A stretch of 39,577 nt of DNA, from assembly GCA_938015295.1 (NCBI GenBank), contig CALLQB010000037.1:1-39577 (forward strand). The letters run 5' to 3'. Under the pieces are notes generated by a model, which did no database searches, was not told where the DNA came from, and saw nothing but the letters and a program-made list of their open reading frames with translations. Each line of letters opens with the position of its first letter. Positions within the stretch are counted from its first letter, which is position 1. Source of the DNA: an uncultured Acidimicrobiales bacterium. Its GTDB lineage: Bacteria > Actinomycetota > Acidimicrobiia > Acidimicrobiales > SHLQ01. Shown in pieces: positions 1 through 7,304 of this stretch. The position numbers and the translations under genes were made by a program.

Positions 1-132
1 TGTAGTCGTCGATGCTGTTGTCGCTGGTGCTGCCACCGAGGCCGTGCTGGCCGGGGCGGGAGCGCTTGTATCGCTCCCGCCGCAGGCCGACGTCGCCAGA
101 ACCAGAACCCCTACCGAGGCCGCCCTTCGCAT
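1..132 (-). CDS. Lipoprotein, N-terminal part only (runs off left edge)
   Basis: An ATG at 132 on the minus strand opens 44 codons that reach the window edge without a stop. The protein begins with two arginines, a short hydrophobic run (VGVLVLA) and then TSAC followed by GGSD. This is a type II signal peptide whose lipidated Cys would be residue 17, and the following Ala/Thr/Pro/Ser-rich stretch is the usual flexible linker of actinobacterial lipoproteins. It would be exported and anchored on the outer face of the membrane. The body is outside the window, so no function can be given. It lies 51 bases after the stop of the helicase on the same strand. I see no clear ribosome binding site. The residue before SAC is Thr rather than the usual Leu, so the lipobox is slightly atypical. 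Confidence 0.6.
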   Translation of the reverse strand, partial: MRRAASVGVLVLATSACGGSDTSAPAPASTASVAAPATTASTTT

Positions 133-183
133 TACATGAAAGTAACTGAAATACATGTAAAGTCCAAACGGTGTTGTCGAAGG

Positions 184-1704
184 CTATTTCGCCTGAAGGT
201 GTGCTCGGCGCTGTTTGCGGTTCGACCCACCAGAACCAGCACCACGTTTCGCCGTGCCGCCGGTAGACCCGCCTTTCGACGAACCACCCTTCGATGAACC
301 CGAAGAATTCGACGAACCGTTGTTCGAGCTTCTGCTCTGGCTCGATTTTCCTGCGCCAGCCTTTGGCCGGCGTTTCTTGCCTGCGCCACCAGGCTTGCCA
401 TCGGAATTGTTGCGGTTACGGCTACGGCCGCCGCCACCCGAGCCCGATGGGCGACGGTTGTTGCTGCGGGGCTTACGGCTGCCGCCGCCCCCGCCACCAC
501 CATTGTTGTTGCCGCCGCCGCTGCCTCCGTCGCGTCCATCGACGTGAATCTCGGGCGACAGACTGCGAGCTGGCGCGTTGGAAAGCTCACGCAACTCGAC
601 CGCATTGGGATCGGTGAACGGTTCGGAGAGCCCAACCTGGCGCTGGATCTTCTTCAGATCGCTTACCTGGTCGCGCTGTACAAGCGAAACTACGACGCCA
701 CTTTCGCCGGCACGGGCGGTGCGGCCCGAACGGTGTACGTAGGTCTTGTGATCTTCTGGGGGGTCGTAGTGCACGACCGACGCCACACCGTCGACGTGAA
801 TGCCACGAGCGGCGACATCGGTGGCGACGAGCGCATGCACCCGGTTCTCGGAAAAGTCGGCGAGCGCACGGGTGCGCTGGCGCTGACTACGACCACCATG
901 AATAGCGGCAGCCTTGATACCGGCGCGGCTGAGCTGTTTGGCAAGGCGATCTGACCCGTGACGGGTGCGGCAAAAAATGATTGCCGGCCACACAGCGTTG
1001 ACGGCGTCGGCGGTAACGCTGGTGCGGTCTTCCTTGACGACGTTCCAAAACACGTGGTCGGCCACAGTGATGTCCGGGGTCTCTTCGCCGACCTCGTGAC
1101 GAACCGGATTGTTTTGATAGTCGCGGGTGAGCTTGGCGATCGCGCCGTCGAGCGTGGCCGAGAAAAGCACCGTTTGGCGGTTGTTGCTGGTCTGGTCGAG
1201 CAGACGACGGACGGCGGGCATGAAGCCCATGTCAGCCATACGGTCCGCTTCGTCGAGCACGACCTTGTCGACGTGGCTGAGATCGCACACGCCCTGTTCG
1301 ATCAGGTCCTCAAGACGGCCTGGGCAGGCGACGAGGATGTCGATGCCGGCTTTGAGCGACTTGACCTGCGGGCCGTAGCCGACGCCGCCGTAAACGATGC
1401 CAATTCGGATGTCGCCCGAGAACGAGCGAAGCTCGGTCGAGATCTGGTCGGCAAGTTCGCGGGTGGGGGCAAGGATCAGGCCACGTGGCTTTCGCGACGT
1501 GCCTTTGCCGATGGTGCTGACCATGGGGATGCCGAAGGCCAACGTTTTGCCGGATCCGGTTGGCGCTCGGCCACATACATCGCGGCCAGCGAGTGCGTCG
1601 GCCACTGTTGCGGCCTGGATTTCGAAGGGTTCGGTGATGCCACGGCGTTCGAGCGCGTCGCAAATCGACTGGGGGACGCCGAGTTCGGCGAATGAAGAAG
1701 TCAT
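184..1704 (-). CDS. DEAD-box ATP-dependent RNA helicase
   Basis: This is a superfamily 2 RNA helicase of 506 residues that would unwind RNA duplexes using ATP, for example in ribosome assembly or mRNA turnover. All core motifs are visible: the Q-motif region FAELGV...EIQ (5-30), Walker A APTGSGKT (47-54), PTREL (80-84), DEAD (151-154), SAT (182-184), the helicase C domain with TDVAARGIHV (295-304) and HRSGRTAR (324-331). From about residue 390 the protein becomes a long Gly/Ser/Arg/Lys/Asn-rich disordered tail, as in RhlE/CsdA-like helicases, probably for non-specific RNA binding. I chose the ATG at 1704 because the family begins about five residues before the conserved FAELG. The frame stays open upstream to 1779, but that extension shows nothing family-like. 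There is no strong Shine-Dalgarno sequence. Confidence 0.95.
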   Translation of the reverse strand: MTSSFAELGVPQSICDALERRGITEPFEIQAATVADALAGRDVCGRAPTGSGKTLAFGIPMVSTIGKGTSRKPRGLILAPTRELADQISTELRSFSGDIRIGIVYGGVGYGPQVKSLKAGIDILVACPGRLEDLIEQGVCDLSHVDKVVLDEADRMADMGFMPAVRRLLDQTSNNRQTVLFSATLDGAIAKLTRDYQNNPVRHEVGEETPDITVADHVFWNVVKEDRTSVTADAVNAVWPAIIFCRTRHGSDRLAKQLSRAGIKAAAIHGGRSQRQRTRALADFSENRVHALVATDVAARGIHVDGVASVVHYDPPEDHKTYVHRSGRTARAGESGVVVSLVQRDQVSDLKKIQRQVGLSEPFTDPNAVELRELSNAPARSLSPEIHVDGRDGGSGGGNNNGGGGGGGSRKPRSNNRRPSGSGGGGRSRNRNNSDGKPGGAGKKRRPKAGAGKSSQSRSSNNGSSNSSGSSKGGSSKGGSTGGTAKRGAGSGGSNRKQRRAHLQAK

Positions 1705-2000
1705 TATGAAGTGTTCTGGGTCTTTCTCGCGCGCAAGAGAGCGTCGCGATGCTTGGAGGTTCGCAGCGGCCGTGGGCAACTTGCCGGGGCCTGACTAGTT
1801 AGGGGGTTCGATTCACGATGTGCGGAAGAACCATTCCCAGACTGCGAATCCACCGGCGAAATGCGCCGGAGCAGTTGTAAGGGTAGCGGGGCATCGCCCG
1901 AAACCGGCACTGGGAGGCGCCGGGAGGCACTGGGCGTTCGTCACCGGACGCAGACCCGTGTGTTCAGCAGCAGATCTGCGCCCGGTAGTTCTGGCAACGG
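1705..2000. other. Gene-free stretch, leader of the helicase gene
   Basis: About 300 bases lie between the start of the helicase gene and the stop of the desaturase-like gene. I see no credible coding region on either strand, no cloverleaf and no strong terminator. Short GGGAGGC/GGGAGGCAC repeats occur near 1912-1930. It probably holds the helicase promoter and a long 5' leader. Long leaders are common for cold-inducible helicase genes, but nothing here proves such regulation. Confidence 0.4.
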
Positions 2001-2897
2001 CTAAGCGCCCGGGCGGCTGATCGCAACCCGCATCGCTCCACCGAGTGAAAGCGTTGCTCGCATGTCGGCGACGAGACGTGGATAGCCGCCGACCAATGCA
2101 TCTCGCACGGTTTCGACCGCATCGGTTTTACCGACACCAAACATCACTTCAGCGACCTCGGGTTCATAGGTGCCGAAGATGCGGTCCCAGATGATGAGGA
2201 CAGCTCCAAAGTTCTTGTCGAGGTACTCAGGGTTGTAGCCGTGATGCACCCGATGCGACGACGGTGTGACGAAGATGCTGCCGATGAGCGACTTGCGGGC
2301 GGGAAACGCCGTGGTGTGCTGGAGTTGCGAGAGCGTGGCGGCGAAGACGTCGAAGGCGATTGCGGCGAGCGGGTTGAAACCAACGAGTGGCAGCCAGAGG
2401 CCAAAGAACGGCTTGTACAGCGCTTCCATCCACGGCACCCGAACAGCGGTACTCATGCCGATTGTTTCGGGCGAGTGGTGTACAAGATGTGATGCCCACA
2501 GAATGCGGAAGCTATGTTCGGCCCGGTGCACCCAGTAGTACACGAAGTCGCGCATCAAAAACACGCCGACCCACACCAGCGGGTTGCTGAGGTTGAGATG
2601 CACCGGCGCAACGTTGTTGAACAGGTACAGCGAAAGCGCGATGAACGCCGCTTTGCCCACGATGGTCTTGGCGACCATAAAGACGGCGCCCGATGCAATC
2701 GAGGTTGTCGTGCTGCGAACCTGCAGGTCGCGGCCGCGGGCCCACCGGCTGAACGCCTCGCCAAAGATTGCGAGCACAATGCAGGTGGCAAAGATGGCCG
2801 CTGCGTGATCGTTGTACCAGTGAAGGCCGTGGTTGATGGTGCCTGGCGTGGCGGCCAAGGCGTTGATGATGTGGCTGAATGGGTTGCTGCTGAACAT
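2001..2897 (-). CDS. Sterol desaturase / fatty acid hydroxylase family protein
   Basis: This is a 298-residue integral membrane di-iron oxygenase of the fatty acid hydroxylase superfamily, which hydroxylates or desaturates lipid, sterol or carotenoid chains. The histidine clusters that bind the two irons are present: HRAEH (124-128), HLVHH (137-141) and HRVHH (215-219), with an extra His at 194. Hydrophobic stretches at about 32-48, 68-95, 105-122 and 165-190 fit the usual four-helix membrane core, with the His clusters on the cytoplasmic side. The C-terminal WDRIFGTYEP sequence is typical of the family. The substrate cannot be read from the sequence. The gene is divergent from the sulfotransferase gene, with a 76-base shared intergenic region. 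Confidence 0.9.
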   Translation of the reverse strand: MFSSNPFSHIINALAATPGTINHGLHWYNDHAAAIFATCIVLAIFGEAFSRWARGRDLQVRSTTTSIASGAVFMVAKTIVGKAAFIALSLYLFNNVAPVHLNLSNPLVWVGVFLMRDFVYYWVHRAEHSFRILWASHLVHHSPETIGMSTAVRVPWMEALYKPFFGLWLPLVGFNPLAAIAFDVFAATLSQLQHTTAFPARKSLIGSIFVTPSSHRVHHGYNPEYLDKNFGAVLIIWDRIFGTYEPEVAEVMFGVGKTDAVETVRDALVGGYPRLVADMRATLSLGGAMRVAISRPGA

Positions 2898-2973
2898 GTA
2901 CTAATCGTCGCCAAATCGGGGCTGTTCAAACAGATGGGAAACCCCCCAAACCACTCTGGGGAGGCCCCTAAAG
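2898..2973. promoter_or_regulatory. Divergent intergenic region, desaturase / sulfotransferase
   Basis: These 76 bases separate two divergent start codons and must carry both promoters. A GGGGAGG ribosome binding site ends about nine bases before the sulfotransferase ATG at 2974. A C-run and a G-run flank AAACCACTCT near 2942-2960 and could pair weakly. No convincing -35/-10 pair was picked out. Confidence 0.4.
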
Positions 2974-4125
2974 ATGGGTGATTTCGCTGAAATTGCAACG
3001 GTTACGCCTGAACGTATCTGCCAGGAAGCAGTCGACGTCGCCGGACTGACCGACTTTGGCGACGACGCCTATCTCGACGGTCTCTCGTTGCTTTGCGAGG
3101 GTCTACGAAGCGACATCATGACGTCGGGTGGTCGCAACATGTTGGCGAACGACTCCGTGAAATATTTGGTGAACCGGCTGCGGGTTGTCGACCTGCACGC
3201 CCGGCGCCCTGAACTCGCTAGTGCGCCAGTAACCGCACCGGTGGTCATCCTTGGCTTGCCCCGCACTGGGACAACGGCCATGAGCTACCTGCTGGGTCAA
3301 GACCCTCAATGGCGGTCGCTGCTGAACTGGGAGGCGGTGACCTCGGTGCCCCCACCTACCACCGCCACATTGCGTACCGATCAGCGTTGCGTCGAATTGC
3401 TTGAGTTTCAGCGGATGGTGCTGCCGTTGCTCGATCCACCGCCGCCGCATTGGGAATGGGCCGATGGTCCGACCGAGTGCACGTTTCTGCTCGCCCAGGA
3501 CTTTAAGGCGGCCATGTGGGAGTCGAGGGTGCCGAACCCTGCGTACCGCGAGTTCATCAGCTCGGTTGATATGTCGTCGGCGTATACCTATCACCGGATG
3601 TGTTTGCAGGTGCTTCAGAGCGAGGCACCAGGCAGGTGGGTCCTCAAGATGCCGGCCCACGCATTCTTTATCGACGCCCTGCTCGCCGTGTATCCTGACG
3701 CTCGGATCATTTGGACGCACCGCGATCCGGCGACGTCGGCGGCGTCGTTTATGAACCTGCTGGCCTTCTCGCACACACTTTCACTCGGCGCTCCGGATGT
3801 GTCGTGGATCGCCGGGACCACCCCTTCCCGACTGCTCGATCAGGTGCATCGGCCGATGGAGGCGCTAGTCGGCCACGACGTGCATCATGTGCACTACCGC
3901 GACTACCTCGCCGGTCCTTTGGCAGAGGTTCGTCGGGTGTATGACTGGCTCGGCGAGCCGCTGGAGCCAGAGGTTGAGCAGGCGATGGCCGAATGGTTGG
4001 CCGCCGATCCGCTCAAGGCGTCTCGTCAGGCGTCGTACTCTCTGGAAGATTTTGGGCTCGATCGGACGACGATCAATCAGCAATTTGCCGAGTACATCGA
4101 CACCTTTCAGGTGGCAGTCGACTAG
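2974..4125 (+). CDS. Sulfotransferase family protein
   Basis: A 383-residue soluble protein of the Sulfotransfer_3 type, expected to transfer sulfate from PAPS to a lipid, sterol or carbohydrate hydroxyl. The PAPS 5'-phosphosulfate loop is VILGLPRTGTTAMSYLL, with GLPRTGTT at 94-101 after a beta strand. A later segment, VYPDARIIWTHRDPATS, matches the 3'-phosphate-binding strand-helix that follows PAPS loops in this family (Arg and Ser of the RDP..S type). The length is usual for actinobacterial members. The ATG at 2974 has a good GGGGAGG site upstream. It is the first gene of a plus-strand run with a membrane protein and a glycosyltransferase, which suggests modification of a surface glycan or lipid, although the 45-base gap to the next gene leaves co-transcription unproven. 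Confidence 0.9.
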   Translation: MGDFAEIATVTPERICQEAVDVAGLTDFGDDAYLDGLSLLCEGLRSDIMTSGGRNMLANDSVKYLVNRLRVVDLHARRPELASAPVTAPVVILGLPRTGTTAMSYLLGQDPQWRSLLNWEAVTSVPPPTTATLRTDQRCVELLEFQRMVLPLLDPPPPHWEWADGPTECTFLLAQDFKAAMWESRVPNPAYREFISSVDMSSAYTYHRMCLQVLQSEAPGRWVLKMPAHAFFIDALLAVYPDARIIWTHRDPATSAASFMNLLAFSHTLSLGAPDVSWIAGTTPSRLLDQVHRPMEALVGHDVHHVHYRDYLAGPLAEVRRVYDWLGEPLEPEVEQAMAEWLAADPLKASRQASYSLEDFGLDRTTINQQFAEYIDTFQVAVD

Positions 4126-4170
4126 CCGGCGGGCCCACAATCGAACTCATTCTGCGAGCGAAAATGTCGA

Positions 4171-5625
4171 TTGAAAGGGATGCGTAGCCGCACGCAAAAG
4201 GCGAGCGAACCGGAGCTCGTAGCTGAACTTCTGTCGCCCTGGCGCGCCCCGATGTCGTATTTGTCGCCAAGATTCCGGTTCCGCGACCTCGGTGGGCTTC
4301 TGCCGATCTTTGTATTCGGCCCACTCATCGCGCTTGCTCTGGTCGTTGGCGCAGAGCTGATTCCCGACGAAAAAGTGGCTACAGCGCTACTCGAGGCCGG
4401 CGATGCTGGCCCCATGAGCGGGGAGAACCGCACCAGAACGTGGCTCGACACGCCGTCGGATCGGTGGACAGAGTGTAATGCGCTCACGATGGGCCTCGGA
4501 GACGGCGACCTGGATTCTCCAGTCGCATCGGCATTGCATTCACGATCATTCGGTCGCTGCGCATTGGCGAAGGACCGGTTGCAGGCCTACGACGACGGCG
4601 GACAGCTGCTGGCTGACACGCAGTACTACCGCTACTGGTGGGCCGACACTGCCATCCTTCGCCCCAGTGTGGTTTGGCTCGGGCTACCTGCCACTCGCGC
4701 ACTTTCGCAGTTGGTGCTCGGAGCAGCGTTTCTTGCCTTGCTGACAACGTGGTCAAAACGCATTGGCTTTCTGGCTTCGCTGGCGTTTTTAGGGCCGATC
4801 GTTGTCGCCACCGACTTCTTGGCGTTGTACGAGGCGCTGCCCCAGGCGATCTCGCTGACCATCGCATTGGTCACTGCGCGCTCGGTGCTCATTGGTGCTG
4901 AGCGATGCACGCGCCCATCAGAGCTAGTTGTTGTGGGTGCCGCTGCGGGAGCCGTTCTGCAGCCGTTCGACCTTATGATCTCGATCCCGGTGGCGTTGAC
5001 TCTATGTGTCGTCAGCTCGATGTTGGTCGAGTTTCAGAGGCACCCCGACGTCCGGCCGCTGCTGAAGAGTGCAGCGGCCACCGGGTTCGGATGGTGGGTC
5101 GGCTACGCGTGGCTATGGGCTGCAAAGTGGGCCTTCATCTCGGCGCTGGTTGGTCCGACCGAGGTCATCGACAACATTCGCGGCACTGTCGAATACCGCA
5201 TTAATGGCGAACTTGTAACCGGATCCACCGCCTTTATGGATGGCTCCTGGACCAACCTTGACTTCTGGATCCAGAAACACTTCGCCGCGACCGGGCTGGC
5301 CTTCGAAGCCGTAGTTCTGGCTCTTGCCGTTGTGGTGGCGATTCTTCGGCAACCTCGCCCCGCACCCCGAGGCCGTTCGCGAGCCAAAGTTTTGGCGATC
5401 GGCTCCGCTTCGCTCATCCCCTTCGCCTGGTATGAGTTCGCTTCCAACCACAGCCAAATCCACAACTGGATCATGTTTCGGGCCGTGGCGGTCAGCCTCG
5501 GCATCGTGGCCGGCGCATCGGTTCTGGCCATCCAATCGACAAGGAGGGTTCTGGCCATCCAACCGACAAGAAGCATCGGAACCTCAGCGCGTTCGACTGC
5601 TCGACAGAAAGCATCAGCTCTATGA
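4171..5625 (+). CDS. Polytopic membrane protein, unrecognised, next to a glycosyltransferase
   Basis: I do not recognise a named family with confidence. The protein (484 residues from a TTG at 4171; an ATG at 4180 would give 481) has a basic N-terminus, one membrane segment at about 43-61 and a large exterior loop to about 160 rich in Asp, Trp and Tyr. It then has some eight further hydrophobic segments, a second loop at about 330-365, and a basic C-terminus. This outline resembles GT-C glycosyltransferases or polysaccharide membrane proteins that act outside the membrane. Its stop overlaps the start of the GT2-methyltransferase gene in an ATGA, so the two are translationally coupled and probably share a pathway. 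Neither start has a well-spaced ribosome binding site. The tail carries a duplicated nine-residue block. Confidence 0.75.
   Translation: MKGMRSRTQKASEPELVAELLSPWRAPMSYLSPRFRFRDLGGLLPIFVFGPLIALALVVGAELIPDEKVATALLEAGDAGPMSGENRTRTWLDTPSDRWTECNALTMGLGDGDLDSPVASALHSRSFGRCALAKDRLQAYDDGGQLLADTQYYRYWWADTAILRPSVVWLGLPATRALSQLVLGAAFLALLTTWSKRIGFLASLAFLGPIVVATDFLALYEALPQAISLTIALVTARSVLIGAERCTRPSELVVVGAAAGAVLQPFDLMISIPVALTLCVVSSMLVEFQRHPDVRPLLKSAAATGFGWWVGYAWLWAAKWAFISALVGPTEVIDNIRGTVEYRINGELVTGSTAFMDGSWTNLDFWIQKHFAATGLAFEAVVLALAVVVAILRQPRPAPRGRSRAKVLAIGSASLIPFAWYEFASNHSQIHNWIMFRAVAVSLGIVAGASVLAIQSTRRVLAIQPTRSIGTSARSTARQKASAL
5521..5574 (+). repeat. 27-bp tandem duplication inside a coding region
   Basis: Two adjacent 27-base copies (5521-5547 and 5548-5574) begin GTTCTGGCCATCCAA and differ at three positions. 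They are in frame and encode VLAIQSTRR followed by VLAIQPTRS near the C-terminus of the membrane protein. The unit is an exact multiple of three, so the frame is kept. Confidence 0.85.
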
Positions 5626-7286
5626 CATCAGTTTCTCCACACCAGCGTCCCCGGCTGCTGATATTCGTGCCGTCGTATCAGGCCGAACGCCATATTCAGT
5701 CGGTGATCGACCGCATCCCGCGCGACCTCGGCGACGGCTACGACGCTGAGGTGTGCGTGTTCGACGATGCGTCGACCGATGGCACCGTCGCTGCCGCCAC
5801 GGCAGCCTTCGAGCTCGCCGATTTGCCCTATCCATGTCGGGTCTTGTCGAACTCGAGAAACCAGGGCTACGGCGGCAATCAGAAGCTGGGCTATCGGTAC
5901 GCACGCAACGCCGGGTTCGACGTGGTGGTCATGGTGCATGGCGACGGACAATATCCGCCCGAAGACATCGCCCAGCTGGCCGAGTGCGCCCTAACAAACG
6001 GCGCTGCGTTCGGTTCGCGTTTTGGCACGAAACGAGGAGCGCTCAAGGGCGGGATGCCGAAGTACAAGTTTGTCGGAAACCGAATTCTGACCGGCCTGCA
6101 AAATCGGCTACTTGGCACCGGGCTCACTGAGTTTCATTCCGGGTTCCGCGCCTACCGGGGTGATCTTCTTTCATCGATTCCGTTCGAGCTGAACAGCAAC
6201 GACTTTCACTTCGACACCGAAATTTTCATCCAGATCGCACGGGCAGGATACGACATTGGTGAGATGGCCATTACGACGCACTACGGCGACGAGGAATGCC
6301 GCGTCGACGGGCTTTCGTACGCCGGAAACGTGGTGTCGCAGAGTCTACGGTCGCGGTTGCACGACCTTGGGTTGTTCTATGAACGCAAGTTCGACGTCGA
6401 CACCGACCGCGACGCTTCGATCTATGAGGCCAAGGTCGATTTTACGAGCCCAACTACCGCGGCGTTGCGGCAGATTCCGTGGGGGAGCGTTGTGCTGGAC
6501 CTCGGAGGCTCCGATGGCCATCTAGCGGCGGAGCTGAAAAAGAAGGGGTGCACGGTGGTTGGTGTCGATCTCGCCTGTCCTGCAGATGAGTCGAACTTCG
6601 ATCGCTTCATTCAACACAACCTCGACGACGGACTGCCGGAGATTACAGAAGACGTCGATGTTGTGGTGATGCTCGACGTGATCGAACATCTTCGCTCTCC
6701 CGAAGACTTTGTCGCCGAACTTGGGCGGTTCTGCGTCGACAACGGCGTGCAGAGCACGTTTGTGTCGACAGGAAACGTGGCCTTTGTGGCGCAGCGTCTG
6801 ATGCTGTTGTTGGGCCAGTTCAACTATGGACCTCGCGGGATTCTCGACATGACCCATACTCGGCTCTTTACGCGTCGCACTATTGCTCGTCTGTTCCGGC
6901 AGGCTGGGTTTGATGTGCTGTCAAACAGTGGGATTCCGGTGCCGTTTCCGCTGGCCGTGGGCGATGCCAAAGTTGGAAACGTGTTGTTCGCACTCAATGA
7001 GGTCGGAATCAAACTCGCCCCGCGACTCTGTAGTTTTCAGTTCTTTCTCGAACTGCGGAGCCCCGCCGACCTCGACAGATTGATTCGCGAGTCTCAGGTT
7101 CACAACTCTGCTTCCGTCGACGCGTCGCCAGCTGGTGCGGCCGGCGTCGATCGTTCTATCTCGAAGCGTCCGGGGCGCTCGGCTGTCGGCACCGACGACC
7201 ATCGCGGTGAGACTGCGGGTGGGCCAGGAAAGCGGAGCAAGAACCGGAAGGCCCGACGACGAAACATCGGCCGGGAAGCCGCCTGA
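5622..7286 (+). CDS. Bifunctional GT2 glycosyltransferase - SAM methyltransferase
   Basis: The N-terminal half (about 10-250) is a family 2 glycosyltransferase of the DPM1/polyprenyl-phosphate type. It shows the nucleotide-sugar-binding FVPSYQAE strand (15-22), VFDDASTDG (46-54), the asparagine/glycine loop NQGYGGNQ (80-87), the DxD-like HGDGQYPPED (106-115) and HSGFRAYRG (172-180). The C-terminal half (about 280-440) is a class I methyltransferase with SAM motif I LDLGGSDGH (292-300), a motif II acid in VVGVDL, and VVVMLDVIEHL as in UbiG-like enzymes. Residues from about 500 are a basic, probably disordered tail. No membrane anchor is evident in the catalytic parts. Such a protein could add and methylate a sugar on a lipid carrier. 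It starts in an ATGA overlap with the preceding membrane-protein gene and ends 18 bases from a convergent gene. Confidence 0.9.
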   Translation: MTSVSPHQRPRLLIFVPSYQAERHIQSVIDRIPRDLGDGYDAEVCVFDDASTDGTVAAATAAFELADLPYPCRVLSNSRNQGYGGNQKLGYRYARNAGFDVVVMVHGDGQYPPEDIAQLAECALTNGAAFGSRFGTKRGALKGGMPKYKFVGNRILTGLQNRLLGTGLTEFHSGFRAYRGDLLSSIPFELNSNDFHFDTEIFIQIARAGYDIGEMAITTHYGDEECRVDGLSYAGNVVSQSLRSRLHDLGLFYERKFDVDTDRDASIYEAKVDFTSPTTAALRQIPWGSVVLDLGGSDGHLAAELKKKGCTVVGVDLACPADESNFDRFIQHNLDDGLPEITEDVDVVVMLDVIEHLRSPEDFVAELGRFCVDNGVQSTFVSTGNVAFVAQRLMLLLGQFNYGPRGILDMTHTRLFTRRTIARLFRQAGFDVLSNSGIPVPFPLAVGDAKVGNVLFALNEVGIKLAPRLCSFQFFLELRSPADLDRLIRESQVHNSASVDASPAGAAGVDRSISKRPGRSAVGTDDHRGETAGGPGKRSKNRKARRRNIGREAA

Positions 7287-7304
7287 TCTACAACTACAAC
7301 GAGG

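Noticed and set aside
958..1695. 245-codon plus-strand frame
   Set aside because: It is antisense to the conserved core of the DEAD-box helicase and shows no family features; such frames are common in GC-rich DNA.
1798..1816. tRNA-like T-loop (GGGGGTTCGATTCACG)
   Set aside because: The bases flanking the TTCGATT loop do not pair as a T-stem, and there is no acceptor stem or anticodon arm around it.
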